A DNA stretch of 64,000 nucleotides from contig NC_059478.1 in the NCBI RefSeq assembly GCF_018139145.2, positions 13,437,001-13,501,000 on the forward strand, given 5' to 3'. The stretch comes from Gymnogyps californianus (taxonomy: Eukaryota; Chordata; Aves; Accipitriformes; Cathartidae). Below the pieces are notes generated by a model. It was not told the origin of the DNA, made no database searches, and was given only the letters and a program-made list of their open reading frames with translations. Below, in pieces: positions 1-12,233 of the stretch; the stretch's first letter is position 1, and every line of letters begins with the position of its first letter. Made by a program: the position numbers and the translations under genes.

Positions 1-570
1 AAAAACCACTCAAATATGTCTGCTTGTGCTCCTGCTGGATGCTGAAGATGGTTGTTCTGTTAGTTATGAGTGCTTTCTGCTAATTCGGGTCAATCGTACA
101 TGTATCTTGCTGTGATCGCTATAACTTTTTATTCCTTATTGGCCCAGTTCCATTGCTACCACACCAATGTTAAATCCCAGGCCATCTGGTAAGTGACAGA
201 AGAGCCCAAAGGTCAAGGGGCTGCTTTTGCAAAATATACCTGATGCCTGGTCATGACATCCTTCCTTGCAAATTGCAGATATTACTTGATTTTGTTTTAA
301 AGCAGGTAATTTACATGTGAGCCACTTGGATTCTGTAGCAGAAGAATATTTTGAGTTTTAATTCAATTATACTTTCTGCAGAATTTGTTTTAATCTTTGT
401 TCCATGATAGTGAATACATTTTAATAAACTGCTTATCAGCTCTGGGCACCTCATAAATTGTAAACCTAACCTAGAGGTTCAAGTGTCAAATAGTTGTTTT
501 CCAAATGTCAGCAATTTCTGAAACTGCATTTATCCTGGCATTAACATTTCTTGCAGTATATGCTCCCTGT
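1..570. other. Unique AT-rich sequence, no gene seen
   Basis: No open frame of note, no recognisable repeat and no RNA gene could be seen in this stretch. It is ordinary AT-rich, CpG-poor vertebrate sequence leading up to LTR copy A. Confidence 0.6.
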
Positions 571-1185
571 TGTGCTGTTTATCACCTGTGGGAACTGGGA
601 TAGAGTTATTCTTCTTAGTAGCTGGTACAGTGCTGTGTTTTGGATTTAGTGTGAGAATGATGTTGATAACACACTGATGTTTTAGTTGTTGCTAAGTAGC
701 GCTTATCCTAAGTCAAGGATTTTTCAGTTTCCCATGCTGTGCCAGCAAGCAGGTGCACAAGAAGCTGGGAGGGAGCAGAGCCAGGGCAGCTGACCCAAAC
801 TAGCCAAAGGGATATTCCATACCATTGAACGTCAAGCCCAGTACATAAGCTGGGAGGAGTTGGCCAGGAGGGGCGGATCGCTGTTCAGGCATCGGTCAGT
901 GGGTGGTGAGCAATTGCATTGTGCATCACTTGTCTTTCTTGGGTTTTAGTTCTCTCTTTTTTTTTTTTGTTTTGTTATATTCCTTTTCATGACAATTACT
1001 ATTATTGTAATATTTTTATTATTACTATTGTTAGTATTGTATTTTACTTTAGTTATTAAACTGTTCTTATCTCAACACACGAGTTTTACTTTTTTTTTCC
1101 CTTTCCTCCTCCCCACCCCACTGGGAGGGGTGAGGGGTGAGCGGCTGTGTGGTGCTTGGCTGCTGGCTGGGGTTAAACCACGACA
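571..1185 (+). mobile_element. Solo endogenous retrovirus LTR, copy A
   Basis: The element runs from TGTGCTG to CCACGACA, so it has TG...CA ends. Read forward, it matches the reverse complement of copies B, C and D: a GGGATAGAGTT block near the 5' end, a stretch equivalent to 'TTTTGGATTT', a gap-rich ATT/ACT simple-sequence zone (about 989-1065), then a TTAGTTATTAAACTG block and the GGGGTTAAACCAC 3' end. It shares its central part with copy B rather than with C and D. The promoter area is decayed: the TATA box seen in the other copies has become ACATAAG (about 843-849) and the CRE-like site is altered. Flanks CCTGT and TTGCA do not form a target duplication, so it is old or its ends are slightly misplaced. 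No retroviral coding sequence is adjacent. Small open frames inside it are incidental. Confidence 0.85.
989..1065 (+). repeat. ATT/ACT-rich simple sequence inside LTR copy A
   Basis: A run of imperfect ATT and ACT triplets lies within the LTR. The same zone is present, reversed, in copy B (about 17085-17150). It therefore belongs to this LTR subfamily and is not an independent microsatellite. The C/D subfamily lacks it. Confidence 0.7.
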
Positions 1186-4100
1186 TTGCACTATGCTGTG
1201 AGATACTGACATTAATCCATTACTGTATATTAAAGCCACACCTTTTGTAGATAATATCATATTGCCACTGAATGGTTGCAGGTGTTGTTTCTTGCTGTTA
1301 TGTATATCAGACTGCTGAAATTGTCATCACCTGTAAATAGCTTAGGCCTTTCTGAAGTACTCTCATTGATCTCAGTGAGGTTTGTGGTAAGCTATGGAAG
1401 ACAACAAATGATACTACTTTTTAAGACAATATTTTCAGTATCATTTTTACAGCTTGCTACCCCATCTACTTTTTCTATTATACAGACTTTACTTTTTTTT
1501 CCTACATCACAATAGCATACGTACATTTTGAAGGCTGAAATATGTATTTAAAAACACATTTCCTTCCCATCTAAAAGTTTTGGGTTTGTTTTTTTTTTTG
1601 GTCATTTCTGAAATAACAACCTTTCAGGTAACGTTGTTTTGTCAGTCAGTTTAGCTAATCTATTGAGGATGTAATTTACTATTCATATTGCACAAGGCAT
1701 TTTCTTTTCTGCATGTTGTATACATATATGTGTAAGAATAATGCAGTCCTGTGACTGCTATTATCTCTTTCTTTCATTGTTAAGTGTTTCATTAACTACC
1801 ATATGTCCCTAAAGAGCAAGACTGCTTACTTTCATTTGATTGGCTTTTAAAATCTATTTGATGAATTAGGTCCACTGAAGCACACCTCTGATGCAACATG
1901 AGTTCTACAGAAAGTATTGGGGATGCCAAGAAATGTACTCAGATAATTCCATTTTCAAAGTCTGCTCCTAAAAATGCACTAGATTTAATCTAAACAAGTG
2001 AAGAAACACAGAAACTAAATATTGTTCCCAGCATGTTTTCCGCAACCATGGTATATATCTGCTTTAAAGTCAAGCCCGTACTTTTATGCTCCTCTATAAA
2101 TTTGCCTTAGTCAAAGAAGGAAGGGATGTGGGCAGAATATGAAGAGGTGGTAAACCCAAATAATTTTTAAAGAACAGTCATTAGATTGTTGTGCTTTGAA
2201 GAAAATATATGCAATGAAAATTCCTGAAGTCATGTACTCTGGGGTGTATAATGGTCAATAGCACTTCACTTATGAAAAACTATAAAGTGTCTATATTTTC
2301 CCCACAGTCAAATATCAATCTAGATTATAAATAACATAAAAGCAAAACTTGGACCCAAATATGGATTCAGCAATTTCTCTGAACAGGAGCTATCTGTAAA
2401 AAGTAGATCTTGGATTAGACTTGGCAGCTTGACTAAAGATTTTGTGAGCCTCTATGTACAGAGCCTAAATGATATGAACATTTTTCCAAATATGTTGCAT
2501 TAAACGTGTACATCAGTCTGTATACATGCGTTAAAATGTAGTAGTTTATTTGCTTTGATTCACATTATGTTCCTTCAATAATTTAATCTATTAAAAATAA
2601 AAAGCACTTCACTCATTCTGAGGAAAGTAGCATTTTTGTGAATAAATTCCATCGAGGTGATTAACAGAAGAAATCAGGCTGTATATTACTCAGAAATTAG
2701 GCTAACAATATTTTTTTCAAATAATATGTATATGAGATGGGAGGAAGATGGAATACAGGATGACTGCTTAAGACTGACTTTCCATTAGCAATATTATGAT
2801 TCCAGTGTAACCTATGTCTTTACTTCCATATCATCCATATGCAAAACATTAGTACCTCTCAAGGTGTTAATAATAGCTTTACTTATTGTAAGTGATGTCA
2901 GCGATTCTGGAAGAAAGCAGAAAAAGAATTTATTTCTAAAAGCAAAAAATGACTCTGGCATGTTCAAAGAGGACAAGTATCTAGTCAAGAGAACAGGAAA
3001 CTGAAACGTAACTGACTTGAGGGTCTTTACGTTAATGAAACAAAAAGAGATGACAAGACATAGTCACAAGTTCATTAACTTGATATTTAAAAAGAAAATA
3101 CATTATAAGGAAAAGAAATATAAAACCAGTTAAATTAGGAAGGTTGGTTTGTCCTCCTTCAGTGGAGTATTGAAGGCAACCTTGGGAGAATAATGAAATA
3201 GATTTTCAGAAGTAGAGAAGCAGATCTCTTTCTGGAGAAAGGAAATGTCTTTTTGGCATAGATTAAAAAATATATACTTTTAATTTTTTTTTCTTCTGGG
3301 AACTTTCAAGCATGGTGGAAAAACATTAGATGGGACAAGAATGGGCCAGGAGAGTATTTTTCCCCAGTCCTCCTACTTTCAAAGTTTGAAAAGAACTCTG
3401 AATCACGTTATGTTAAACTGTGTACAAGGTCACAAACTCAGCTTTCATTTGTGCTCCGTGTGGCCTTTGTATGCAAACACAGATCTGTTAGTTAGTGTTG
3501 ACTTCCATCAATACGTTACCTAAGATCCGTGCCAGTGGTATCTCCATAGCAACATGAGAGACCAAAAGTCCGTGCATCGCAGCTTCTAAGTCTGGTAGTG
3601 GAGTGCAGTGATACTCTCCTAGGCCCCAGTTGTAGACTTGCATGTCCTCTCATTGCACTCGATGGGACTACTGCTGTGCTTGTTTAAATTCTGAAGTCCA
3701 AGACAAAGAAATTACCTCACTGAAAATACAGCTGTAAGATATAGATGTCATAAAAGTCTTATTGAAATTTAAAAAGTCAAAGTGAAACCTTACAGTGACA
3801 AAGACTTTACCTTAGAATTCCTACTTATTCATGCAGGGCTTTTTTTTCCAACCTACTGAGCAGAATTTCTTTGGACAGTACGGAAGAACCTTCTTATTCC
3901 TTTGATAGGAAGAAAGGGTAATTTAAAAAAATAAAAAAAAAAAGAAGTATTGCTACTTTGCCAAGGACAAGTCGCAGTGGACATAAAATTCCTTAAGGTC
4001 TATTGTATGTCATATCCTTCAATGAAATAATGTTTTGACCAAAACCTCATGAATCCCTTTATTATTTCTCTGTCAAAACTAAAAGCAGACCCTATTAGAA

Positions 4101-7100
4101 TCATTTTGTCTATACTTCATTTCCACAGTGAGATAATGTAATTTATAATGTTACATACATTGAAACAATGCATGAAAAAGTATGTTTTCAAGAAGTTTTG
4201 AAGGAGGTACATTTGACCAGAAGATAGATTATATGAAAGTTTTATTTCCTAAATTAGCGCTCTCTGCTATGTTTAGCTTTATGTACAGCACATTCCCGAA
4301 ATGCAGTGCTTAATATTTTTTTTTCATTTATTATTGAAGAAGAAGAAATGCTTTCTAGTAGTTTTAGATTCTGGTAAAAAAGATCTTCCAAACTATAGGT
4401 TTTAAATTCATTGTAATCTAGTTGGCTCAAACTGGAAACAAAGATAACTTTTATGATATCTGTTACAAAGCTCTTCAGTATGGATACATACCATGGATGC
4501 CTATTAGAAATAATCTTTTAAAGCTGTGCAATAGTTTTTCTGTTAGAAAATGAATTTGCTCAAAAGCTGAAACTTCTGCAGGAATTTAATGTTTTCAGTT
4601 ATTTTCATGTGGGAAACATAGTTTCAACCTTTGCTTTTGTTTTTAGAGGCTGCCATTTTTTACGTTTCATTTTGAATTGGATATTGCAGTGGATAATGTG
4701 ACATCTAAAGCAAACAATGTCATAAGCATTTAATGGTAATGTTGTAGGAGGGTATTTATCTATGTAGCATATTTAACTGTCATTTCTTAATGCCTGCTAA
4801 ATGAAGATTATTTAGACTTCTGAAGCTGGAATTCATTCAGGGAGTTTGCATTTTTCTTCTGGCTTGGAAAAACAATAAAATATTCAAAACATTGGAAATA
4901 TCAAACAGCAGCTTTATGTGATCTGCATCCCATGTTTTCCACAGAATATTTAGGAGCCCTGGCAACCAGCATCTCGTTGTTCTAACTGCTGTAGAAGCAT
5001 AGAACAGAAATGGTCTGAGACTGAAGGTGTTTATGTCATAAGAAATATCCTGCAATAAGGTAAATTGTCTTCTGTGCATCCTCAGTGCTTTACTATCAGA
5101 ATATAGTGTGTGAAATATCACTGTTGTACTATTAAAGTATTCTTAAGAGTTGGCTCAAAAGTTAACTTGCTAATTTGTGGAGAATTTGACAGTGAATTCT
5201 CTTCAGTTTTCTCAAACAGTTCCAACATAAAACAAGAGGTGCTTTTAAGTACTGGGAGAATGCAGACTGAAAAGCTGCATCCTGTGGTTTTGCACAAATA
5301 AATAAAGGTTTGCTAAACTTTGCTGTTACTCCATTTTACAGCTGTAGTAAGACTGAGATGACACAACCTAAATAGAAGAAAACTTTACTGGCATTTGCCA
5401 TATATCTATCTCAAACTCAAAGTGCAAGCATGCACTTCATGTTATTCTATATTTTGTATTTTCTCTCTACTTGGGCTAACTATAAGTATTTATTATGTGT
5501 ATTCAAGGCATATTAACATATAGTTGAGGTACATTTGCAACTGTTATATTGATATCTAAAGAAAACACACCATTATTACCTGGGATGTATTTAGCAAGGT
5601 GCAATACTACATGAGTAGAACGGAGATTCTTGTTCCCATTCATGTATGAGAAATGATTGCTCCAATGTACTGGCCAGCTCTATACTGGAAGAAAAGAGAA
5701 GTGATGGCATAAACAAAGCGCTTCATAAAAAAATGTAGGATGTCTGTGAGCAGCACTGTGTTCTAGGAGTGCACAACTATGAAAAGAAATATTTAAAATA
5801 TATACACAGGACTAGAGTAGTTTAACAATTTAAACTACGTCACAAAATTTATGCACTCCTTTTATTCACAAAGGAGTCACCGGAATTTAAGTGGATTTCG
5901 AAATTTTCTGCAATGGATGTGTCTGCCTGATGGGAAAAATCTGGACTTTATGACCCAGTATACCCCTCTGTGTCTGGGCCAGATGCTATCTACCTATTTC
6001 AAGTTTGTATTGCTTACTAGTGTGAAGAATTTAAAGCCTTGCTTCTGTCTGAGCATTTCTTATTACCTGTGTTTGCATTCAAGATTCAACTCCTTTCCTT
6101 TTATGCTCCCAGATCAAATATTCTTTGTACTAATCATCCTATAAGCCAGAATCTACAGTAGTAATATTATAGCCTTTGCTCTGTCTAAAGAGCAAAGAAT
6201 TCTACAAACTGTACAACTCTAACACAATAGAATATAAAATAATAAAATGGACAGTATGAAAACAAAACTAATTGATAAACTAGAATAAGTCTCCTCATTT
6301 ATATGATAAAATGATCATGACAACAACTGGTACATAGGCAAAAATTAAAGTAGAAGTATTTGCAATATATTTCAGTAGAACTCCATGTACACTGTGGTTT
6401 CCTCTACAGACAAGAATGATTTCTCTTCCCTGTCACCAAGAGTATAAATTCTGTGTAATACCAACAGTTAAGTTTCTTTCAACCATAGGTGATGCATGTC
6501 ACGTGGAGTATTACTAGGCCAGCTTGACTGTAAATGGTTTTCAGAAGTGCGATAGTATTTTCATTCCTTAGCAGAGTGACTTTGTGTGGAGCATCCTCAG
6601 TTGCATGGTTTAGGAAATTTCATAAGGTAACCAACTGGAATTACTTTAGATTGAGTTGAATCTCTGATCTGGCATTAGTTTAGATATGTTATCATTTTTG
6701 ACATTACTGTATACTGTTTTAGTAGGAAATTGTATACTTTTTTTTTTCAAATAAAGAGATATTTGTGGTCATAGTTTTAAAGTAATAGTGGCTGCTAGAA
6801 GTCTGAAGAATTTGACCTGAGATCAAAGACGACGTTTTTGTTGAAGAAGTTTAGGACTTTATCTTAAAATCTTTTGAATGGTTCCCACAGACTACGTAAT
6901 ATCTAGACGTTGCTAGATAGATGCTGGAGTTATGTTCTTACCACTATTATGCTTTTCACTTATAGCTTGCAGTTGACAATATTAATGATATACTTTTGAT
7001 TCCATCCAGATGTCCAGCTGTGAAATATGGCCTGCATATTCCCTGACTGTGTTGCCTTCCATGCCACAATAATACTGCAAAACCACATCCACTGGGAAGG

Positions 7101-7294
7101 GAGGATGGTTGTGACTGATGACTGTGTGGAGGAGGGGGTTGAGCTGCAAGTACTTTCAAGGAAAGGGAGAGCTGATTCTATGAGAAAAGATGAAACTCTG
7201 GCTTATTTAGACTGGGAGAAGTGTTTGCATGCTAATATGATTGCATTCTATAAATAGATTGGTATTAAGAGGCAGAAAAGATGAGAAGGGGTTT

Positions 7295-7310
7295 TGTGTG
7301 TGTGTGTGTG
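7295..7310. repeat. (TG)8 microsatellite
   Basis: Eight uninterrupted TG units are followed by CATG. It is short, and no functional role is implied. Confidence 0.9.
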
Positions 7311-7541
7311 CATGTTTAGGCAAAAGTCTAGTTTGCAGTATAAAGATGAAGTAATTTACTTTCAAACATTCATACCTAGGTTGGAAATTAAAAGTATATA
7401 TCTGCTAACATGCTAACATAGTGATATGCTCAATACTCCTCTGAGAGGTGGAGAAATGATTATGTTACAAGACAGTGGTAGCAAGTGCTCATGGCCTCTA
7501 ACATAGATTTATGTAATATGAACTGTTTTGGGGGAGTTGGA

Positions 7542-7556
7542 TTTTTTTTTTTTTTT
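7542..7556. repeat. T15 homopolymer
   Basis: Fifteen consecutive T residues. No retroposed sequence with a matching tail could be recognised beside it on the minus strand. Confidence 0.9.
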
Positions 7557-8981
7557 GATACCACTGTTGTCTGCAAGAAATAAGATTGCTCCTTCCATTT
7601 GTGTATAATGGGTTTCCAGTTCTGCTGATCAGTGCTAAGGGAGAGTGTTTTTTAGTTTGCTTGTTTTGACCCATTACATTTTTTTTATTGCATTTTGATA
7701 ATGTAAAATATAAATTATTGACCAGCCCTTGATTTTCTGTCCTAGCTAAGTCTTTTGAGTAATCTCATATCAAGGAATTCTAAAGATTTTTTTTTAAAAT
7801 CTATTGTTCTTAAATTGCTGTCATTCACTTTCTGGAAGTGTTTTCGTATTGTTGTGATCTGTGCAAACAGTATAAGCTATGTCTTTACCTTGAGAATTTT
7901 TGTGGAGGTTACGTGCCTGAGAGCGTTTCAGAAATCTCTTGACTGTTGTATAACAGTTGAGTATAGAGTGCTCCTCCAGTATCGCAGATTCTTCATCTGA
8001 CAATGAAGCTGTTTCATAGGGTAAATTATAATGGTTTGAGAGTTTTACAGATTAGCTGGATGCTGTTCACTCTAACACTATTGGAGAATACAAATTACAT
8101 CATTTGAAGTGACTGTTTCCATTTTCTTGCATTCAGGGTCAATGGGTATTTTGGGCCCACTTGATACCTCTTACTGAAAATTCTTTCAGAGAGTGGTTCA
8201 CTTACTATTGAGATAGAAGGTTTGAAAAGCTGCACAAAACCAAGCACTTTTCAGAGATTCTATATTAAATTTGGAAAGTGGTTTCCTGTTAAATAAAACA
8301 GTATATTTAAGTACAAGCTTGGGAACTGGGAATTTATGGCTCTTAATTCACTACATACAATACTTGAGATCACCATTTTACATTGAATTCTGTATGTGTG
8401 GCCATGTGCCTTCATAAATTCCTAGAGAAACCAATGGGAATGTCACTTTTCTGGATATGTAGACTTTAGTTTTAGCATCCAATGATGTGCTGAATAACCT
8501 TTATAATAAATAGAGACAAAACAAAGTATTCATTATGACATTGTTTTCCTTCCGATATACTGTTGAATATATTATACTTATATGTAGAAAGCCTTTTATG
8601 CTAATGTACATGATTGCACGTATACTGGCACTGATCATATTTCTGTTTTTTCTCTGAGATTGTAAATCACTTTGTTCTCTTATGGGATCATATAGCTGAG
8701 AACACTCTGGAAAGATGAGATTAAAAAATGAGGGATTTTGTTATTGTTGTTCTTGGGTTTTATACATCTTAGAATGAATCTTCATTCAGCAAGGTTTTAA
8801 GTTCATTCCTGCAAGTTTCCAAACAAGACAGATGACTCATCTTCATACTAAAGGCTGAAGTGACGTAACTTAGTAACGATAGCTACTGGGCTCTTTATAG
8901 GATGGTTTGCCAAATAATAGTGTGATTTTCATGTAGTAGCAACTGCTTTTGTGTGATCCTTCTGCAAGCAGAATAAACTTA

Positions 8982-8986
8982 CTACT
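8982..8986. repeat. Target-site duplication CTACT, left
   Basis: This pentamer directly abuts the LTR and is matched by CTACT at 10085-10089. The perfect pair fixes both ends of the element. Confidence 0.8.
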
Positions 8987-10084
8987 TGTGGTGGGTTGAC
9001 CCTGGCTGGATGCCAGGTGCCCACCAAAGCCGCTCTATCACTCCCCCTCCTCAACTGGACAGGGGAGAGAAAATATAACGAAAGGCTTGTGGGTCAAGAT
9101 AAGGACAGGGAGATCACTCAGCGATTACCGTCACGGGCAAAACAGACTTGACTTGGGGAAAAAATTAGTTTAATTTATTACTAGTCAAAGCAGAGTAGGA
9201 TAACGAGAAATAAAACCAAATCTTAAAAACACCTTCCCCACACCCCTCCCTTCTTCCCAGGCTTAACTTTACTCCTTATTTTCTACCTCCTCCCCCGCAG
9301 CGGCACAAGGGGACAGGGAATGGGGGTTTGGGTCAGTTCATCACACGTTATCTCTGCTGCTCCTTCCTCCTCAGGGGAGGACTCCTCACACTCTTCCCCT
9401 GCTCCAGTGTGGGGTCCTTTCCACGGGAGACAGTCCTCCATGAACCTCTCCAATGTGAGTCCTTCCCACAGGCTACAGTTCTTCACGAACTGCTCCAGCA
9501 TGGGTCCCATCCCCAGGGTGCAGTCCTTCAGGAACAGACTGCTCCAGTGTGGGTCCCCCGCGGGGTCACAAGTCCTGCCAGGAGCCTGCTCCAGCATGGG
9601 CTTCCCATGGGGTCACAGCGTCCTTCGGGCATCCACCTGCTCTGGTGTGGGGTCCTCCACGGGCTGCGGGTGGATAGCTGCTCCACCGTGGACCTCCATG
9701 GGCTGCAGGGGGACAGCCTGCCTCACCATGGTCTTCACCATGGGCTGCAGGGAATCTCTCTGCTCCGGCGCCTGGAGCACCTCCTCCCCCTCCTTCTTCC
9801 CTGACCTTGCTGTCTGCAGAGTTGTTTCTCTCACATCTTCTCACTCCTCTCTCTCTGGCTGCAACTGCAACTCCCCTGTAACTTCTTTTCCCTTTCTTAA
9901 ATATGCTATCCCAGAGGCGCTACCACTGTCGCTGATGGGCTCGGCCTTGGCCAGCGGCGGGTCCGTCTTGGAGCTGGCTGGCATTGGCTCTATCGGACAT
10001 AGGGGAAGCTTCTAAGCAGCTTCTCACAGAAGCCATCCCTGTAGCCCCCCCACTACTAAAACCTTGCCACGCAAACCCAATACA
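8987..10084 (-). mobile_element. Solo LTR of a second ERV family, likely ERVL-like, about 1.1 kb
   Basis: On the minus strand the element begins TGTATTGGGTTTGCG and ends CAACCCACCACA, giving TG...CA ends. The flanks are CTACT at 8982-8986 and CTACT at 10085-10089, a perfect 5-bp target duplication, which is typical of ERVL-type integration. I recognise the 3' end (GTGGTGGGTTGACCCTGG on the plus strand) as an LTR widespread in bird genomes; the family name is not certain. The middle holds a GC-rich tandem array (9401-9780). A TATA-like ATATTTAAG occurs on the minus strand around 9897-9905. No gag, pol or env sequence adjoins it, so it is a solo LTR. Several open frames of 70-231 codons lie inside on both strands; they arise because the GC-rich array lacks stop codons and show no known domain. 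Confidence 0.9.
9401..9780 (-). repeat. Degenerate tandem array of about 45-bp units inside the LTR
   Basis: About seven to eight diverged units each begin with a variant of GCTCCAGTGTGGGTCC and continue with a CCACGGG- or CCCATGGGGT-type block. Unit starts are seen near 9401, 9446, 9491, 9540, 9587, 9639 and 9680. The array is GC-rich and poor in stop codons, which explains the overlapping open frames on both strands. Its even spacing is a property of this LTR family. Confidence 0.75.
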
Positions 10085-10089
10085 CTACT
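10085..10089. repeat. Target-site duplication CTACT, right
   Basis: Right-hand partner of CTACT at 8982-8986, directly after the CA end of the 1.1-kb LTR. Confidence 0.8.
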
Positions 10090-12213
10090 ACATGGCTGAT
10101 GATGTGTATCCATGTGTGTCAGTTCGATAAAATGTGTGTAATAAAATCCGACTTGATTTCTAAACTGAACTAAAATCTAGTTCAATCCCTGGATTGAACT
10201 AGATACAACCAGCAGCACAGCCACTTTAAAAAGGGGTAAATAGGGAAGATCTTACTGAGAGATGATACAAATTTTCATCAGGGTCTTCTGGGATAGCTGT
10301 ACTGAGAACAACTTTGCATTTCAGTAGATGCATGAGATTTAGATACTGCATTTCTACAAGTACATGCATATGCAACACATGGAGACGGGACATCCAACTG
10401 TGGTCTCATTGCAGAGCACTAATGCCTAATGTAGATTCATCCTTGGGTTACTGTTACTTCCTTCTCCTTGGAGATAAATTAAGTTGCAGCTGTATAGGAG
10501 CTTGTTTAAACATACAAATTGGTATGAACTTTGGTAGGATGCACGTATAAAGTATACTAGTTCTTTATCAATATTCATGTCACCATACTGTGTTAAATTT
10601 AAGCTACTTTGAAAGTTCATTACATTAATCAGTAAAAGGCACTCTTTTCTGGAATAAGAGTAGTTTCATGTGTGAATAATTTGTAACAGCATATGCATAA
10701 ACAAATAAGTACATACCATCACTTTTTGAATCAGAGTATCGGTGCAGGCATTTTATCTGGTTTTGCTTTGAAGATTAACTTTGAAGCTGTCTTTGGATTT
10801 ACCAGAAGTCTACCACTATGTTTCTGTATTTGATCATTTATTCTGTTACTAGTTATACCAAAAAATGCCTTTGTCTTTTTTTAATGCTAAAATAATTAAT
10901 AGCTTCACTAAGTCATACCTCAAAAATGCCCCATTGAGCTCCAAGGTGGGGATTTGGCGGGTCCTGATGAAATACAGGTGCAGAGTTGTACTAATCTGAT
11001 ATATTGCAAATCCCCCCTCATCCTACTGAAGACCACAAGAAAAACTGGCAAATGGGGCAAGCAGAAGAGCATAGAAATCAGGGCTAGCAATGGTTTAGCA
11101 AATTTTTTATCTGAAACTCCTCAAGAATATGAATGGTCCTATGACCACTCCACTGCTTTGAGTTTCTTATGTTACAATAGTTCACTGACTCTTCTCTGGA
11201 AAAAAACACGTATGGACTAGGAAACGTAAGGAGTTGTTTTTGGTAGCCCAAAGATGACTGTGGTAGAATGAGAGAAAGGAAAGGAGATGCCCAGATTCTT
11301 AAGTATTTCTTTAGTGATTTCATGGACTCCTAAAATATATATAGATATTTATTTGGAGAATAGACAAAATTGTCAGAATTTTCATCGAAAAAGAAAAAAT
11401 TATGGAGCTTCACAACTGCCTGACGTAGTCCTGTATATAAAGGTCGTTCAGGCGCAATACAGAAATGAGAGTAGGAGTTCAGTGAGGGCACAAATTTATG
11501 GCAGAAAGTCATGACCCTTTCATGCCTAGTAGACTAGAGGATAATGAATTTCCTGGGGTGAAAGCAACTGCGCCCAGTGGAATAGGTAGTGGCATACTGC
11601 CCCGTCTTACCATTTGTAATATATGTTGCAGTTTCAATGAAGGCATCTATTTTTAGGTTCTCTGTAAATGTGAGTACTGTTTCAAAGGGTAAGTGTGCAA
11701 GTATTTGTTCTTCTGGTGCAGTGGAATATGTGAGTGTAGGAACCAGTCAGTATGCAAACAGTGGACTGGTAAATATAAAAAACTTATGCACAATGCAAAT
11801 GTGTGTAATAAATAAAATGTAGTCTAATATCCATCTCTTGTCAAAAATCTGTATTGTTCTTTTTCTCTATTTGACGCAGTGTGCTGATTTATTTTTTCAT
11901 TATTTTATCTCATTTTTGTCAGATTTTTATTAGATTTACAGGTTGAAAGAAGTTTTGCAGTCCTTGGGCTGAAAACAGATGTAAAAACAATTTTTTACTT
12001 ATTTATTGTGAGAAAGTGGACACAAAGTATTAAAAGGTGTTTAGTTACAACTTTGTTGCATTTGCTAGTAAACTCTCAAATACTATTTTTATCTGAGAAG
12101 TATTATGCATCTGTAGAACAGTAGGAGTATATGGGTGAGTTAAATAAAATTGCTATTTTCAGGATTTTAGAATTTCCAAAACAGGTCTGGGCTTAGAGAC
12201 AGACTTTTAAAGT

Positions 12214-12233
12214 AAAAAAAAAAAAAAAAAAAA
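12214..12233. repeat. A20 homopolymer
   Basis: Twenty consecutive A residues. A tail of a retroposed transcript is possible in principle, but no recognisable cDNA-like body or polyadenylation signal precedes it. Confidence 0.9.

Larger units (their letters stand above)
1186..8986. other. Unique AT-rich desert, no gene seen
   Basis: Nothing in these 7.8 kb supports an exon or RNA gene. Open frames are short (under 100 codons), unrelated to any family I recognise, and at the density expected by chance in AT-rich DNA. Contents worth noting are a (TG)8 run at 7295-7310, a T15 run at 7542-7556 and a 9-bp hairpin at about 6173-6196 (CTTTGCTCT paired with AGAGCAAAG). The sequence could be intronic or intergenic; the two cannot be told apart here. 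Confidence 0.6.

Noticed and set aside
9320..10015. Open frames of 158 and 231 codons (plus) and 73-104 codons (minus)
   Set aside because: They lie wholly within the 1.1-kb LTR and follow its GC-rich tandem units. Overlapping frames in several phases and the lack of any domain point to composition, not coding.
12214..12233. A20 as the tail of a processed pseudogene
   Set aside because: No cDNA-like body, polyadenylation signal or flanking duplication was seen upstream.
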